From NCBI RefSeq assembly GCF_024710485.1, contig NZ_JANJUQ010000045.1:62001-126000 (forward strand): a stretch of DNA of 64,000 nt, given 5' to 3'. Numbering within the stretch: the first letter of the stretch is position 1; each line of letters begins with the position of its first letter. This document shows positions 1 through 9,100 of the stretch, piece by piece. Origin of the DNA: Flavobacterium sp. (GTDB lineage: Bacteria > Bacteroidota > Bacteroidia > Flavobacteriales > Flavobacteriaceae). Both the position numbers and the translations under genes were made by a program. The notes beneath the pieces were generated by a model that saw nothing but the letters and a program-made list of their open reading frames with translations, was not told the DNA's origin and made no database searches.

Positions 1-1
1 A

Positions 2-292
2 GTACAATATAAAAAAATGGCCAATTCCGGTTTAGAAAGTTATTTTAAAACCGTAACCAATTCGGAAATGGCAGGCGTAAAAAAACCGCATCGCAACATA
101 TTTGAATTTGCCTTATCTTTGGCTAAAGTTGATAAAAAAAATGCCATAATGATTGGTGATTGTATTGATGCCGATGTACGCGGAGCCATCGAATTCGGCA
201 TGGAAGCCATTTTATTCGATGAGAAAAAATTACATGCGGGAGCAACCTTTAAAACAATCCATCATCTAACAGAATTAAAAAACATACTCTAA
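2..292 (+). CDS. HAD family hydrolase, C-terminal fragment (5' end outside window)
   Basis: Frame is open from base 2; C-terminal HAD motif 'KKPHRNIFEFAL...AIMIGDCIDADVRGAIEFGMEAILFD'. Confidence 0.8.
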   Translation, partial: VQYKKMANSGLESYFKTVTNSEMAGVKKPHRNIFEFALSLAKVDKKNAIMIGDCIDADVRGAIEFGMEAILFDEKKLHAGATFKTIHHLTELKNIL

Positions 293-1071
293 TGAAAAAA
301 ATAGCACTCTTGTTACTGTTTGTGTCTTTTATGTCTTACTCTCAGGGAGTTAATTATTACCAATACGTAATTGTACCCAAAAAGTTTGACAGTTTTAAAT
401 CAGATGACCGGTTTGGACTAAATACCGCTGTAAAGTTGTTGCTTCAAAAATATGGTTTCAAAGCGTATTTCAGTGATGAATCTTTTGCAGATGATACGGT
501 TAATCGCTGTGATTTTTTAACGGCTGATCTCATCAATGAAAGCGGTATAATGGTTACCAAAGTCAGAGTGGCTTTAAAGGATTGCAAGGGCAATATCGTT
601 TACAAAACCGAACTCGGAACCAGTCGCGAGAAACAATATTCTATAGCGTACAATCAAGCCTTGAGAGCTGCAGCCAAGTCTTTTGAAACACTTGGTTATC
701 GCTATGAAGGCAAAGTCTCAAGTTCAGAACCAACAGTTGAAAAACCAGTTGTTAGGGTTTCCGAAACCAGAATTGAATCGGTTTCCACGCCTAATTCAAA
801 TGAAAAACCTACAGTAAGAGTAATAGACAACAAAATAGAATCTAAACCCAATACTCCTTTCTTTTTCGCACAACCAACAGCAAATGGTTATCAGGTAGTT
901 GACAATGAGCCGAAAGTCATCATGCGCTTGTACAACACTTCCCAAAAGAATGTGTTTATGGCCGATAAAAATGGGGTAAACGGAACCGTATTACTCAAAG
1001 ACGGACAATGGGTGTTTGAATATTACAACAACGGAAATTTGGTGTCAGAACCGATTAATTTGAAGTTTTAA
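292..1071 (+). CDS. Hypothetical exported protein
   Basis: ORF with N-terminal signal peptide (MKKIALLLLFVSFMSYSQG); ATG overlaps the stop of the preceding gene (TAATG). Confidence 0.7.
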   Translation: MKKIALLLLFVSFMSYSQGVNYYQYVIVPKKFDSFKSDDRFGLNTAVKLLLQKYGFKAYFSDESFADDTVNRCDFLTADLINESGIMVTKVRVALKDCKGNIVYKTELGTSREKQYSIAYNQALRAAAKSFETLGYRYEGKVSSSEPTVEKPVVRVSETRIESVSTPNSNEKPTVRVIDNKIESKPNTPFFFAQPTANGYQVVDNEPKVIMRLYNTSQKNVFMADKNGVNGTVLLKDGQWVFEYYNNGNLVSEPINLKF

Positions 1072-1080
1072 CAACCAAAA

Positions 1081-2358
1081 CTAATACCCGTACTTATCTT
1101 TCCAACGATTTTTCAAAAAGGTACGCATTTCGTTTTCTCGAGCATTATTTCCCGGTTTGTAGAAATCTGTATTCCTGATTTCATCGGGTAAATATTCCTG
1201 TTCCGAGAAATTATTGGTGTAGTTGTGCGAATATTGGTATGCTTCGCCATAACCCAATTCCTTCATCAGTTTGGTTGGCGCGTTGCGCAAATGAATCGGT
1301 ACCGATAAATCGCCGGTTTGCTTCACCAAAGCTTGCGCTTCGCCTATAGCCATGTAACTCGCATTGCTTTTGGGCGATGTGGCTAAATAAATCGCACACT
1401 GACTCAATATAATTCGGCTCTCCGGGTAGCCAATGGTGGAAACGGCTTGGAAGGTATTGTTCGCCATAATAAACGCCGTCGGATTGGCATTGCCGATATC
1501 TTCACTGGATAAAATTAACATTCTACGGGCGATGAATTTCACATCTTCGCCACCTTCAATCATGCGCGCCAGCCAATAAACAGCGCCATTCGGGTCACTA
1601 CCGCGGATGGATTTGATAAAAGCCGAAACAATGTCGTAATGTTGTTCTCCGGTTTTGTCGTACAACACAGTGTTTTGCTGCACCAATTCCAATACTTTGT
1701 CGTTGGTAATTGTAATTTGACCTTCAGGGCTGGCGTTGACCACGAGTTCAAAAATATTCAATAGTTTGCGTCCGTCACCGCCCGAAAGTCGCAGTAAGGC
1801 TTCGGTTTCTTTTAATTTGATTTTTTTAGCGGAAATGATTTTGTCTTCCTTCATCGCGCGGTGCAACAAAGCCAATAAGTCTTCCTTGGAAAACGGATTC
1901 AAAATATACACCTGACAACGTGACAACAAAGCGGGAATCACCTCAAAACTTGGGTTCTCAGTCGTAGCACCTATGAGCGTTACCCAACCTTTTTCCACGG
2001 CTGCCAGCAAAGAATCTTGTTGTGATTTGCTGAAACGATGGATCTCGTCTATAAACAAAATCGGGTTTTTGGCGGTAAACAAGCCGCCGCTTTGTTTCGC
2101 TTTTTCAATCACGTCGCGGATGTCTTTCACACCACTGTTAATGGCGCTTAACTCGTAAAACGGACGGTTGCTTTGCTTGGCTATAATCTGCGCCAAAGTG
2201 GTTTTGCCCGTGCCCGGTGAACCCCAAAAAATCATCGACGGAATAACGCCGCGAGCAATTTGCTGGGTTAACGAACCGTTTTCGCCTACCAAGTGTAACT
2301 GACTGATGTAGTCTTCCAGTCGCTGTGGTCTGATGCGTTCTGCCAAAGGTGCTTCCAT
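1081..2358 (-). CDS. rarA: Replication-associated recombination protein A (AAA+ ATPase, RarA/MgsA/WRNIP1 family)
   Basis: 'PSMIFWGSPGTGKTTLA' Walker A, 'ILFIDEIHRFSKSQQDSLL' Walker B; start set at MEAPLAERIRP rather than the longer ORF. Confidence 0.92.
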   Translation of the reverse strand: MEAPLAERIRPQRLEDYISQLHLVGENGSLTQQIARGVIPSMIFWGSPGTGKTTLAQIIAKQSNRPFYELSAINSGVKDIRDVIEKAKQSGGLFTAKNPILFIDEIHRFSKSQQDSLLAAVEKGWVTLIGATTENPSFEVIPALLSRCQVYILNPFSKEDLLALLHRAMKEDKIISAKKIKLKETEALLRLSGGDGRKLLNIFELVVNASPEGQITITNDKVLELVQQNTVLYDKTGEQHYDIVSAFIKSIRGSDPNGAVYWLARMIEGGEDVKFIARRMLILSSEDIGNANPTAFIMANNTFQAVSTIGYPESRIILSQCAIYLATSPKSNASYMAIGEAQALVKQTGDLSVPIHLRNAPTKLMKELGYGEAYQYSHNYTNNFSEQEYLPDEIRNTDFYKPGNNARENEMRTFLKNRWKDKYGY

Positions 2359-2390
2359 GCGGTAAAAATACAATTTTTATGAAGTTTAGG

Positions 2391-2467
2391 AGCCAAACGT
2401 TCGGGCATTTTTTGCACCGTGTTCCCGCTGTCCGAGTTACACGGTAACTTCTCCCATCGGGGCTAAA
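2391..2467 (-). repeat. Dispersed intergenic repeat, copy C (related to 29860-29936)
   Basis: Reverse complement TTAGCCCCGATGGGAGAAGTTACCGTGTAACTCGGACAGCGGGAACACGG...TGCCCGAACG resembles copy D. Confidence 0.7.
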
Positions 2468-2579
2468 CACAAACGAAAGGCTTCTTTTAAACTTTTTAAA
2501 AAATACCTTAAACTGACAAATTAGCACTATTTTTATCTTGGCGGTGTTTTTGACAAGTCAAATGCGTTATTTTAAGTCT

Positions 2580-3344
2580 ATGAACGATCAGCATCATTTT
2601 AAGTTTACGCCTTCGGTATGGATAGTGCCGTTTTTTTTGGTATTGGTGTTATGGAGCGTTTTCTTAGCGGAAGATCGCTTCAATCTCGATTGGACCACAC
2701 ACGGCATTTATCCTCGAACTTTGGAAGGTTTGCACGGCGTAGTGTTGAGTCCGTTTTTGCACGGCGATTTGAATCACATAGCCAACAATACGTTTCCGTT
2801 GTTTATTTTAACAGCGGCGCTGATCTATTTTTACCGCGATATCTCACTCAAGGTGTTGGTTTACGGTATTTTATTTTCCGGATTGATCACTTGGGTTATT
2901 GGTCGCGAATCCTATCACATTGGTGCCAGCGGTTTGATTTATGTGTTGGTGTCTTTTATTTTCTTTAAAGGCATGATGACACAGTATTACCGACTCATGG
3001 CGTTATCGCTTACGGTGGTGATGTTGTACGGCGGCATGATTTGGTATGTGTTTCCTGAGGTTGACCGACAAATTTCCTGGGAAGGCCATTTGGCCGGATT
3101 CCTGACCGGTTTTGTTTTTGCGGCTATCTTTAAAACACCCGATTATAAAAAAGCGATACAGTACGAGTGGGAGCAACCCGATTTTAATCCGGAGGACGAT
3201 ATGTTTATGAAGCATTTTGATGAGAACGGCAACTTTGTCAATACGCCGGAACCGGAGGAAATTGAAGCAGAAACTCCTGCAACTACAATACATTACGTTT
3301 ACACCTACAAAGCAGCGACAGACGATAACAAGTCGGCCGAATAG
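2580..3344 (+). CDS. Rhomboid family intramembrane serine protease
   Basis: GASG motif (HIGASGLIYVLVSF) and GHLAGFLTGF histidine motif, multiple TM segments; start chosen at MNDQHHFK (alternatives 2538, 2562). Confidence 0.88.
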   Translation: MNDQHHFKFTPSVWIVPFFLVLVLWSVFLAEDRFNLDWTTHGIYPRTLEGLHGVVLSPFLHGDLNHIANNTFPLFILTAALIYFYRDISLKVLVYGILFSGLITWVIGRESYHIGASGLIYVLVSFIFFKGMMTQYYRLMALSLTVVMLYGGMIWYVFPEVDRQISWEGHLAGFLTGFVFAAIFKTPDYKKAIQYEWEQPDFNPEDDMFMKHFDENGNFVNTPEPEEIEAETPATTIHYVYTYKAATDDNKSAE

Positions 3345-3352
3345 GTAGTTCT

Positions 3353-3449
3353 TTAGCCCCGATTCCTTCGGCAGTTCGCTACGCTCGTGTGGAGCAGCTA
3401 CCATGTAGCGCGTAAAGCGGGAACAAGGATTTGGGATAAATCCCGAGCC
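3353..3449 (+). repeat. Dispersed intergenic repeat, copy B
   Basis: TTAGCCCCGATTCCTTCGGCAGTTCGCTACGCTCGTGTG...GCGGGAA...ATCCCGAGCC; ends match reverse complement of 28433-28584. Confidence 0.7.
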
Positions 3450-3503
3450 TTTCGCTTTTAATATTAAATTTTAGATATTAAATATTAAATATAAGAGAGG
3501 TGA

Positions 3504-4238
3504 TTATTGTCTTTGACGAACTGTTTCGTAAAGAAAGGCGCCGCAGGCTACAGAAACATTTAAGGAACCGATAGTACCGAACATAGGCAATTTGGCTTTT
3601 TCATCTACAATTTTCAACACCGACGGGTTGATGCCGCGGTCTTCGCTACCCATGATGATGGCAACAGGTTCATTGAGGTTTAGACTGTATAGGCTGTCTT
3701 CGGTTTTTTCGGTGGCGGCTACGGTTTTGATGCCGCTGCCTTGCAGGTAAAAAATGGCGTCTTTGATGTGATCAACTTTGCAAATCGGCACATTGAAAAC
3801 GGCTCCGGCAGAGGTTTTTACGGTGTCGCCGTTTACAGGAGCGGAACCGGTTTTTTGGACAATGATACCATCGACGCCTGTACATTCGGCAGTTCTGATA
3901 ATGGCGCCGAAATTTCGGGCATCGCTGAGTTGGTCGAGGATTAAGAATAAAGGTGTTTTGCCGCTTTCCACAACGCTATCCACTAGGGTTTCTAAGTTGA
4001 CAAATGAGATAGGAGCAATGGTTGCCACAGCCCCTTGGTGGTTGTTAGCGGTTAAACGATTGAGTTTTTCTACGGGAACGTATGAGAAATTGATGCTGTT
4101 TTTTTTTAGGGTTTTGAGCAGTTCTTGCATCAATTCGCCTTGCGCATCGGTTTGAATAAAGACTTTGTCTATTTCTTTGTTAGCGTTAACGGCTTCAATA
4201 ATCGCTCTGATACCGAAGATTTGATTTTCTTTTTCCAT
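3504..4238 (-). CDS. rlmB: 23S rRNA (guanosine-2'-O-)-methyltransferase RlmB (SpoU/TrmH family)
   Basis: 'LILDQLSDARNFGAIIRTAECTGVDGIIV', 'IIMGSEDRGINPSVLKIVDEKAKLPMFGTIGSLNVSVACGAFLYE'; start at MEKENQIFG. Confidence 0.9.
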   Translation of the reverse strand: MEKENQIFGIRAIIEAVNANKEIDKVFIQTDAQGELMQELLKTLKKNSINFSYVPVEKLNRLTANNHQGAVATIAPISFVNLETLVDSVVESGKTPLFLILDQLSDARNFGAIIRTAECTGVDGIIVQKTGSAPVNGDTVKTSAGAVFNVPICKVDHIKDAIFYLQGSGIKTVAATEKTEDSLYSLNLNEPVAIIMGSEDRGINPSVLKIVDEKAKLPMFGTIGSLNVSVACGAFLYETVRQRQ

Positions 4239-4242
4239 GGTG

Positions 4243-4250
4243 CAAAGATA
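4243..4250 (-). promoter_or_regulatory. Bacteroidota -7 box (TATCTTTG) for rlmB
   Basis: Minus strand TATCTTTGCACCATG matches TAnnTTTG, 4 nt before ATG. Confidence 0.6.
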
Positions 4251-4251
4251 T

Positions 4252-4282
4252 AAAAAAACCACCAGTGAAAACTGGTGGTTTA
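4252..4282 (-). terminator. Intrinsic terminator downstream of the SusD-like gene
   Basis: Minus strand AACCACCAGTTTTCACTGGTGGTTTTTTTA: perfect stem with T-run. Confidence 0.8.
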
Positions 4283-4305
4283 ATTTCGTTTGAGTGGTTT
4301 CGGAA

Positions 4306-5742
4306 TTATCTTCTTGCCATTCTGGCACCACCTCCGTTATTGACATCCCAGAATACCGGAGTATCTAGTTCGTCACCTCCGATAGCGGCAGCAGCGGCAG
4401 CATGGTTAGTGCCATTAAGAGTTTGCTCGCGTAACGGATAAGTGTATCTTTTTGGAACTGGTAATTCAGAAATAGCGGCCAAGTTCATCACAGGGGCGTC
4501 GTATTTTCTGTAAACACACCATCCTTCAAATCCACGGTTGTACATAGCAATCCAGAATTGAAGACCAATTTTTTGTCTCCATGTTCCGGCAGCAGTGCTG
4601 TAAGCAACACTTGGATTAGCTAAATAAGCAGCAGCATCAACAGATGATACGCCCCAGTCTTCCATTGAAGCGGTGATAGCAGCATTGTAGTGTGATTCGG
4701 CAGTACCGCCAACGCTGTATCCTCTTTCAGAAGCTTCAGCCAACAAGAATTCTACTTCAGCGTAATCTAACAAAACACCACGGAACGTTGGATCATGCAT
4801 CACGTCACCAATGTGTGTGTATTGTGAGAATGAGTTGTTTTCACCGTAAGGTCCACCTAGATAGCCCGGGATATTATCATCAAAGAATATCGCTCTTCTT
4901 GGGTCAGAAAGGTTGTTCATGTAATCAACAATAGTGTTAGCTACTACGAAGTCACTTCTTCCTGATTGTACTAAATCAACCCACAATGGATTTGTGTTCG
5001 GAGTAGAGCCTAGGTATTGTATGATTGCATTGTCTGCATTTGAAGTAAACACTCCGCTAGTAACCGCTTGTTGTGCCGCTTGTTGCGCTGATGTATTGTT
5101 AACATCGGCCATTCTCATGGCTAATTTCAATTTTACGGTATTGGCAAATTTTTCCCATTGGCTGATATTACCGCCATAGATTACATCAGAAGAAACGAAA
5201 CCGGCTTCGCCACTTGCGTCAAACATGGCAATAGCCGCATTGATTCTAACCAATAAATCGGCATAGATGTCGGTATCATTGTCATAAGCAGGTGTAGGTT
5301 CAGCAGAACCTTGTAAAGCAGCAGAATATGGAATATCTCCAAAAGTATCTACCAATTGTTGCCAAGTATATACTTCTAATACTTCAATCATCGCCTTTTT
5401 GTTATCGGTATCGGCCATTGATTTAGCATCTTTTAAGTCATAAAGAACATTGGAATACATTTCAGTCCAATGATTGGATGGAATGTTACGTGTTACTAAA
5501 TCGTAGTTACTTTCGTCAACATACGTTGTTTCTGTCCAATATTGTGCAAACAAGCGGAATACATTAGTATTCACGTTTGTGCTTTCCATTTGGTCAAACA
5601 AACTCTTGGTTGCAGATGTGAATAAGGCATCAGCAGATACTTGAGTCGGATTGTTAGGATCTCGGTTGATATCCTCATATTTATCATCATTCGCACAGCT
5701 AACAAGCAGTACAGATGTAAATAAAAACAAATATTTTTTCAT
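4306..5742 (-). CDS. SusD/RagB-type nutrient-binding outer-membrane lipoprotein
   Basis: Lipobox LLVSC, 'CANDDKYEDINRDPNNPTQVSADALFTSA' and downstream SusD-like sequence; directly downstream of the SusC homologue. Confidence 0.9.
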   Translation of the reverse strand: MKKYLFLFTSVLLVSCANDDKYEDINRDPNNPTQVSADALFTSATKSLFDQMESTNVNTNVFRLFAQYWTETTYVDESNYDLVTRNIPSNHWTEMYSNVLYDLKDAKSMADTDNKKAMIEVLEVYTWQQLVDTFGDIPYSAALQGSAEPTPAYDNDTDIYADLLVRINAAIAMFDASGEAGFVSSDVIYGGNISQWEKFANTVKLKLAMRMADVNNTSAQQAAQQAVTSGVFTSNADNAIIQYLGSTPNTNPLWVDLVQSGRSDFVVANTIVDYMNNLSDPRRAIFFDDNIPGYLGGPYGENNSFSQYTHIGDVMHDPTFRGVLLDYAEVEFLLAEASERGYSVGGTAESHYNAAITASMEDWGVSSVDAAAYLANPSVAYSTAAGTWRQKIGLQFWIAMYNRGFEGWCVYRKYDAPVMNLAAISELPVPKRYTYPLREQTLNGTNHAAAAAAIGGDELDTPVFWDVNNGGGARMARR

Positions 5743-5753
5743 ATCATTTTTTT

Positions 5754-8700
5754 TTAAAATTCAAATTTAAGGCTAGCTCCAATTTCTTTAATGGCAGGGT
5801 AACTTCCAGATTGGTATCCTTGAATGTTACCGGCGCTTAAACCAGCTTCAGGGTCGGCATAAGGAACGTTTTTGTGGATAATCCATAGGTTTCTACCAAT
5901 TACAGATAAAGAAAGGTTTTGCATGAACAAGCGTTTGGCTATTTTGTCTGAGAAGTTGTAAGTAAGACTTACTTCTCTCAATTTAACAAATGAAGCATCG
6001 TACACATGAGATGCTTGTGGCGTTCTTACATATCCCCACGGGTTAGCATAGGTTGTTGCATCAGCTACTACTGTATTTTGGGTGCCATCAAATAATACAC
6101 CTGGTAAAATTACACCTCCACCATCGGCTACAGCATCACGAACAGGATTTCCAAGGTGATTAGTGCCAGCTGTAAAATCATACAGACCAGTGGCATAACC
6201 ATAATAGGTGTCAAGTGAAAATACATCACCACCTTTTTGAATATCAATCAAGAAGCCTAAACTAATATTTTTGTATTTGAAAGTATTCTTAATTCCTCCA
6301 GTCCAATCCGGATTGATGTTTCCGATAACTTCATTACTTGAAGAAGTTCTTTTATACATACCTATCCAGCCTGCAGAAGGTAAGTCTGGATCGTTTGGAC
6401 TCCAAACCATTGGTTGCCCGTTATCACCATATATAAAATCTCTACCTCTGATAACACCGAAAGGCTCGCCTAAAGCAGCACCTAAGGTTACACCTCCTTG
6501 AACTGAAGCCAATTGGATGAATTCAACACCTTCAGCTAAACGAGTAACTTCACTTCTGTTTTTAGCGTAGTTGATTTTAATGTCCCAAGAGAAATCTTCT
6601 GTTTTGATTGGTTTTCCGTTTAAAACCAATTCAATCCCTTTGTTTTCCATATCAGCACCGTTTAACCATAAGTTTGTGGCTCCAGTTCCTGATGAAACTG
6701 CTATTGGAGTAATCAAATCAACTGTTTTTCTGCTGTAGTAGGAAAAGTCTAAGCCTAAACGATTTTTGAATAATTGTAATTCTAAACCTAACTCGATATC
6801 TTGACTTTCTTCAGATCTTAAATTTGGATTGTTGAAGAAAGATGGGTTACTAGCTGTAGCAGCACCGTTGAAAGAAGCACCTACACCATAAGTATTGAAT
6901 ACTTGATAAGGGTCAGTGTCGTTACCTACAACAGCGTAATTTGCTCTGAATTTACCAAAAGTTAACCAATCTTGTTTGAGTAAATTGGAGAAAATAATAC
7001 TTGTAGAAACTGATGGGTAGAAATAAGTATTATTCTTAACCGGTAAAGAGGAAGATCTATCTCTTCTTCCTGTTACATCTAAATAATAAGTTCCTTTATA
7101 TCCTAAGCCTACCTTAGCAAATACACCATCTACTTTTTTAGTGTAATCTATCTTATTATAGTCTTCAGATGTTAGTGGGTTAACAGAGTTTGATAATGTA
7201 AACAATCCTTGTGTTACTAAACCTCCATTGGTTTCCGCTTCTAAAGAGTTTAATTTATTTACTCTTAAGTTGAAACCAACTAAACCGTTTATATTTAAAT
7301 CGCTGTTAATATCGTAATTCATATTAGCCATTAAATCGTAGTTTAGCTCAGAGGCTTTTCTGTTTACCACATTGTATCGAGAAACATTAGCTGAACCTAC
7401 GTCGGTTCTCTCTTCTCTGATTTCACTGAAGGAGTCAAAAGTAAATCTTCCCATTAAACTCAACCAATTGTTGATTTTTTGATCTAATTTGAAGTTTCCG
7501 GTGTAGCGGTCTCTACTGTCAGATTGGTAGTTTCTGTAGAGTACCCAGTAAACGTTGTCTGTATAGATTGGAGACAAATCTGAAACTGAATTTACATTCC
7601 AAGTAATGTTTTCTCCTGTACTGAAGAAAGCGTCTTTTTGTTGGCCAAGGTCAACGTTAGTTTGCCACCATTGTCTGAAAGCTTGCATTGGGTTGTTACC
7701 GTCATAACCGGTCCCGTTTCTTCCTTTTCCTATGTTGTTGGTGTATGAGAAGTCAACTGAAGCACTTAGTTTATCAGTTAAGTTTTGAGAACCAGCAAAG
7801 GTAATAGTGTTTCTTTTAATTTCACTATTAGGCATAACTCCCTCTTGGATTTTATTAGTGAATCCCATACGGAAACTACCTTTGTCTGTACTTTTTCCGA
7901 ATGAAACGGAATTGGTTTTAGTCAAAGCTGTTTCGAATACTGAGTTAGGGTTGTTTTTCCCGGCAACCCATGGAGTAGGTTGAAGATAACCTGGTAATTG
8001 CGGGAAGATAGAAGTCCATTGGTATACTAATAAATTCGGATCAAATGCAGCTCCATAAGAAGCGTCTTCAGTAAAAGGAACCACTAAGTCGTTGGTAGCA
8101 TCTCCGTTGATATCGAAGTAACTGAAGTATCCGCTTGGGTCATCATAATAAGGTCCGTAACCGGCTCCGTATTTGTTTTGATATCTTGGTAAGGTTTTAC
8201 TGTCTACAGTTCCTGCTGTAATTGAACTTGTAAAACTAACTCCGATTCCTTCCCCTTTTTTGCCTTTTTTGGTGGTAATAATTAAGGCACCATTGGAGGC
8301 TCTTGAACCATATAATGCGGTAGCCGCTGCTCCTTTCAATACGTTAATGCTTTCAATGTCGTCAGGATTGATGTCCATTGCGGCATTCCCATAGTCATAC
8401 CCCCCGCGACCTGTTCTTTGGTCCGCAGAGTTGTTGGTGTCATTCAATACCGGAGTTCCGTCAATAATAACTAGTGCTTGGTTAGAACCTGAAATCGAAT
8501 TGTAACCTCTGATGATGATGTTTGAGGAACCTCCTAGTGTTCCTGTGGATTGAACATCTAAACCAGCGATTTCTCCGGATAAAGCATCCGCGAAGTTGGT
8601 GATAGGTGTGTCAGATACATCAGATCCTTTTACTTCTTGAGTGGAGTATCCGAGAGATTTTTTCTCTCTTTTGATCCCCAAAGCAGTTACTACAACACCT

Positions 8701-9005
8701 TCCAATTCAACTGCATCATCTTTCATTTTTACATTAATTGTTGTTGATGAGGCTACAATTTCTTGCGACTTCATACCAACATAATTAAAAATAAGAGTTT
8801 GCGTTGGAGAGGCGCTGATGGAAAACTTACCGTCGAAATCGGTTTGAGTTCCCAGTTTAGTTCCTTTAACAAGAACATTAACTCCCGGAATTGGTAAGCC
8901 GCTGTTGTCGGTAACAACACCGGTTACAATCCTTTCTTGTGCAAAAGAAATTTGCACCAATAACGCTATGAATAGCGTCAAGAATCCATTTAACTTTGTT
9001 TTCAT
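5754..9005 (-). CDS. SusC/RagA family TonB-linked outer-membrane protein
   Basis: Signal peptide, carboxypeptidase-regulatory-like N-domain (VTGVVTDNSGLPIPGVNVLVKGT), TonB plug ('GSRASNGALIITTKKGKKGEG'), terminal aromatic F. Confidence 0.95.
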   Translation of the reverse strand: MKTKLNGFLTLFIALLVQISFAQERIVTGVVTDNSGLPIPGVNVLVKGTKLGTQTDFDGKFSISASPTQTLIFNYVGMKSQEIVASSTTINVKMKDDAVELEGVVVTALGIKREKKSLGYSTQEVKGSDVSDTPITNFADALSGEIAGLDVQSTGTLGGSSNIIIRGYNSISGSNQALVIIDGTPVLNDTNNSADQRTGRGGYDYGNAAMDINPDDIESINVLKGAAATALYGSRASNGALIITTKKGKKGEGIGVSFTSSITAGTVDSKTLPRYQNKYGAGYGPYYDDPSGYFSYFDINGDATNDLVVPFTEDASYGAAFDPNLLVYQWTSIFPQLPGYLQPTPWVAGKNNPNSVFETALTKTNSVSFGKSTDKGSFRMGFTNKIQEGVMPNSEIKRNTITFAGSQNLTDKLSASVDFSYTNNIGKGRNGTGYDGNNPMQAFRQWWQTNVDLGQQKDAFFSTGENITWNVNSVSDLSPIYTDNVYWVLYRNYQSDSRDRYTGNFKLDQKINNWLSLMGRFTFDSFSEIREERTDVGSANVSRYNVVNRKASELNYDLMANMNYDINSDLNINGLVGFNLRVNKLNSLEAETNGGLVTQGLFTLSNSVNPLTSEDYNKIDYTKKVDGVFAKVGLGYKGTYYLDVTGRRDRSSSLPVKNNTYFYPSVSTSIIFSNLLKQDWLTFGKFRANYAVVGNDTDPYQVFNTYGVGASFNGAATASNPSFFNNPNLRSEESQDIELGLELQLFKNRLGLDFSYYSRKTVDLITPIAVSSGTGATNLWLNGADMENKGIELVLNGKPIKTEDFSWDIKINYAKNRSEVTRLAEGVEFIQLASVQGGVTLGAALGEPFGVIRGRDFIYGDNGQPMVWSPNDPDLPSAGWIGMYKRTSSSNEVIGNINPDWTGGIKNTFKYKNISLGFLIDIQKGGDVFSLDTYYGYATGLYDFTAGTNHLGNPVRDAVADGGGVILPGVLFDGTQNTVVADATTYANPWGYVRTPQASHVYDASFVKLREVSLTYNFSDKIAKRLFMQNLSLSVIGRNLWIIHKNVPYADPEAGLSAGNIQGYQSGSYPAIKEIGASLKFEF

Positions 9006-9012
9006 TATTTAA

Positions 9013-9036
9013 TTTGGTTATAATTAGTTAACCAAA
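9013..9036. promoter_or_regulatory. Perfect inverted repeat TTTGGTTA-N8-TAACCAAA upstream of susC (possible operator)
   Basis: 8-bp arms read directly from sequence, just upstream of the susC ATG. Confidence 0.45.
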
Positions 9037-9100
9037 AGTCTTAAAAAAATCTTAAAAATCCTAAAGAATTCTTAAAATTTATTCTTAAAATTTTAAACTT

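Noticed and set aside
2138-2527. Minus-strand 129-aa ORF spanning the rarA start and intergenic repeat copy C
   Set aside because: Overlaps the rarA 5' end in another frame and translates a dispersed repeat; no recognisable protein features.
3003-3404. Minus-strand 133-aa ORF antisense to the rhomboid gene and running into repeat copy B
   Set aside because: Antisense to a strong conserved CDS; starts in a repeat; Cys/Phe-rich nonsense-like translation.
4306-9005. Polysaccharide utilization locus
   Set aside because: SusC/SusD present but no CAZymes, sulfatases or PUL regulators within the window.
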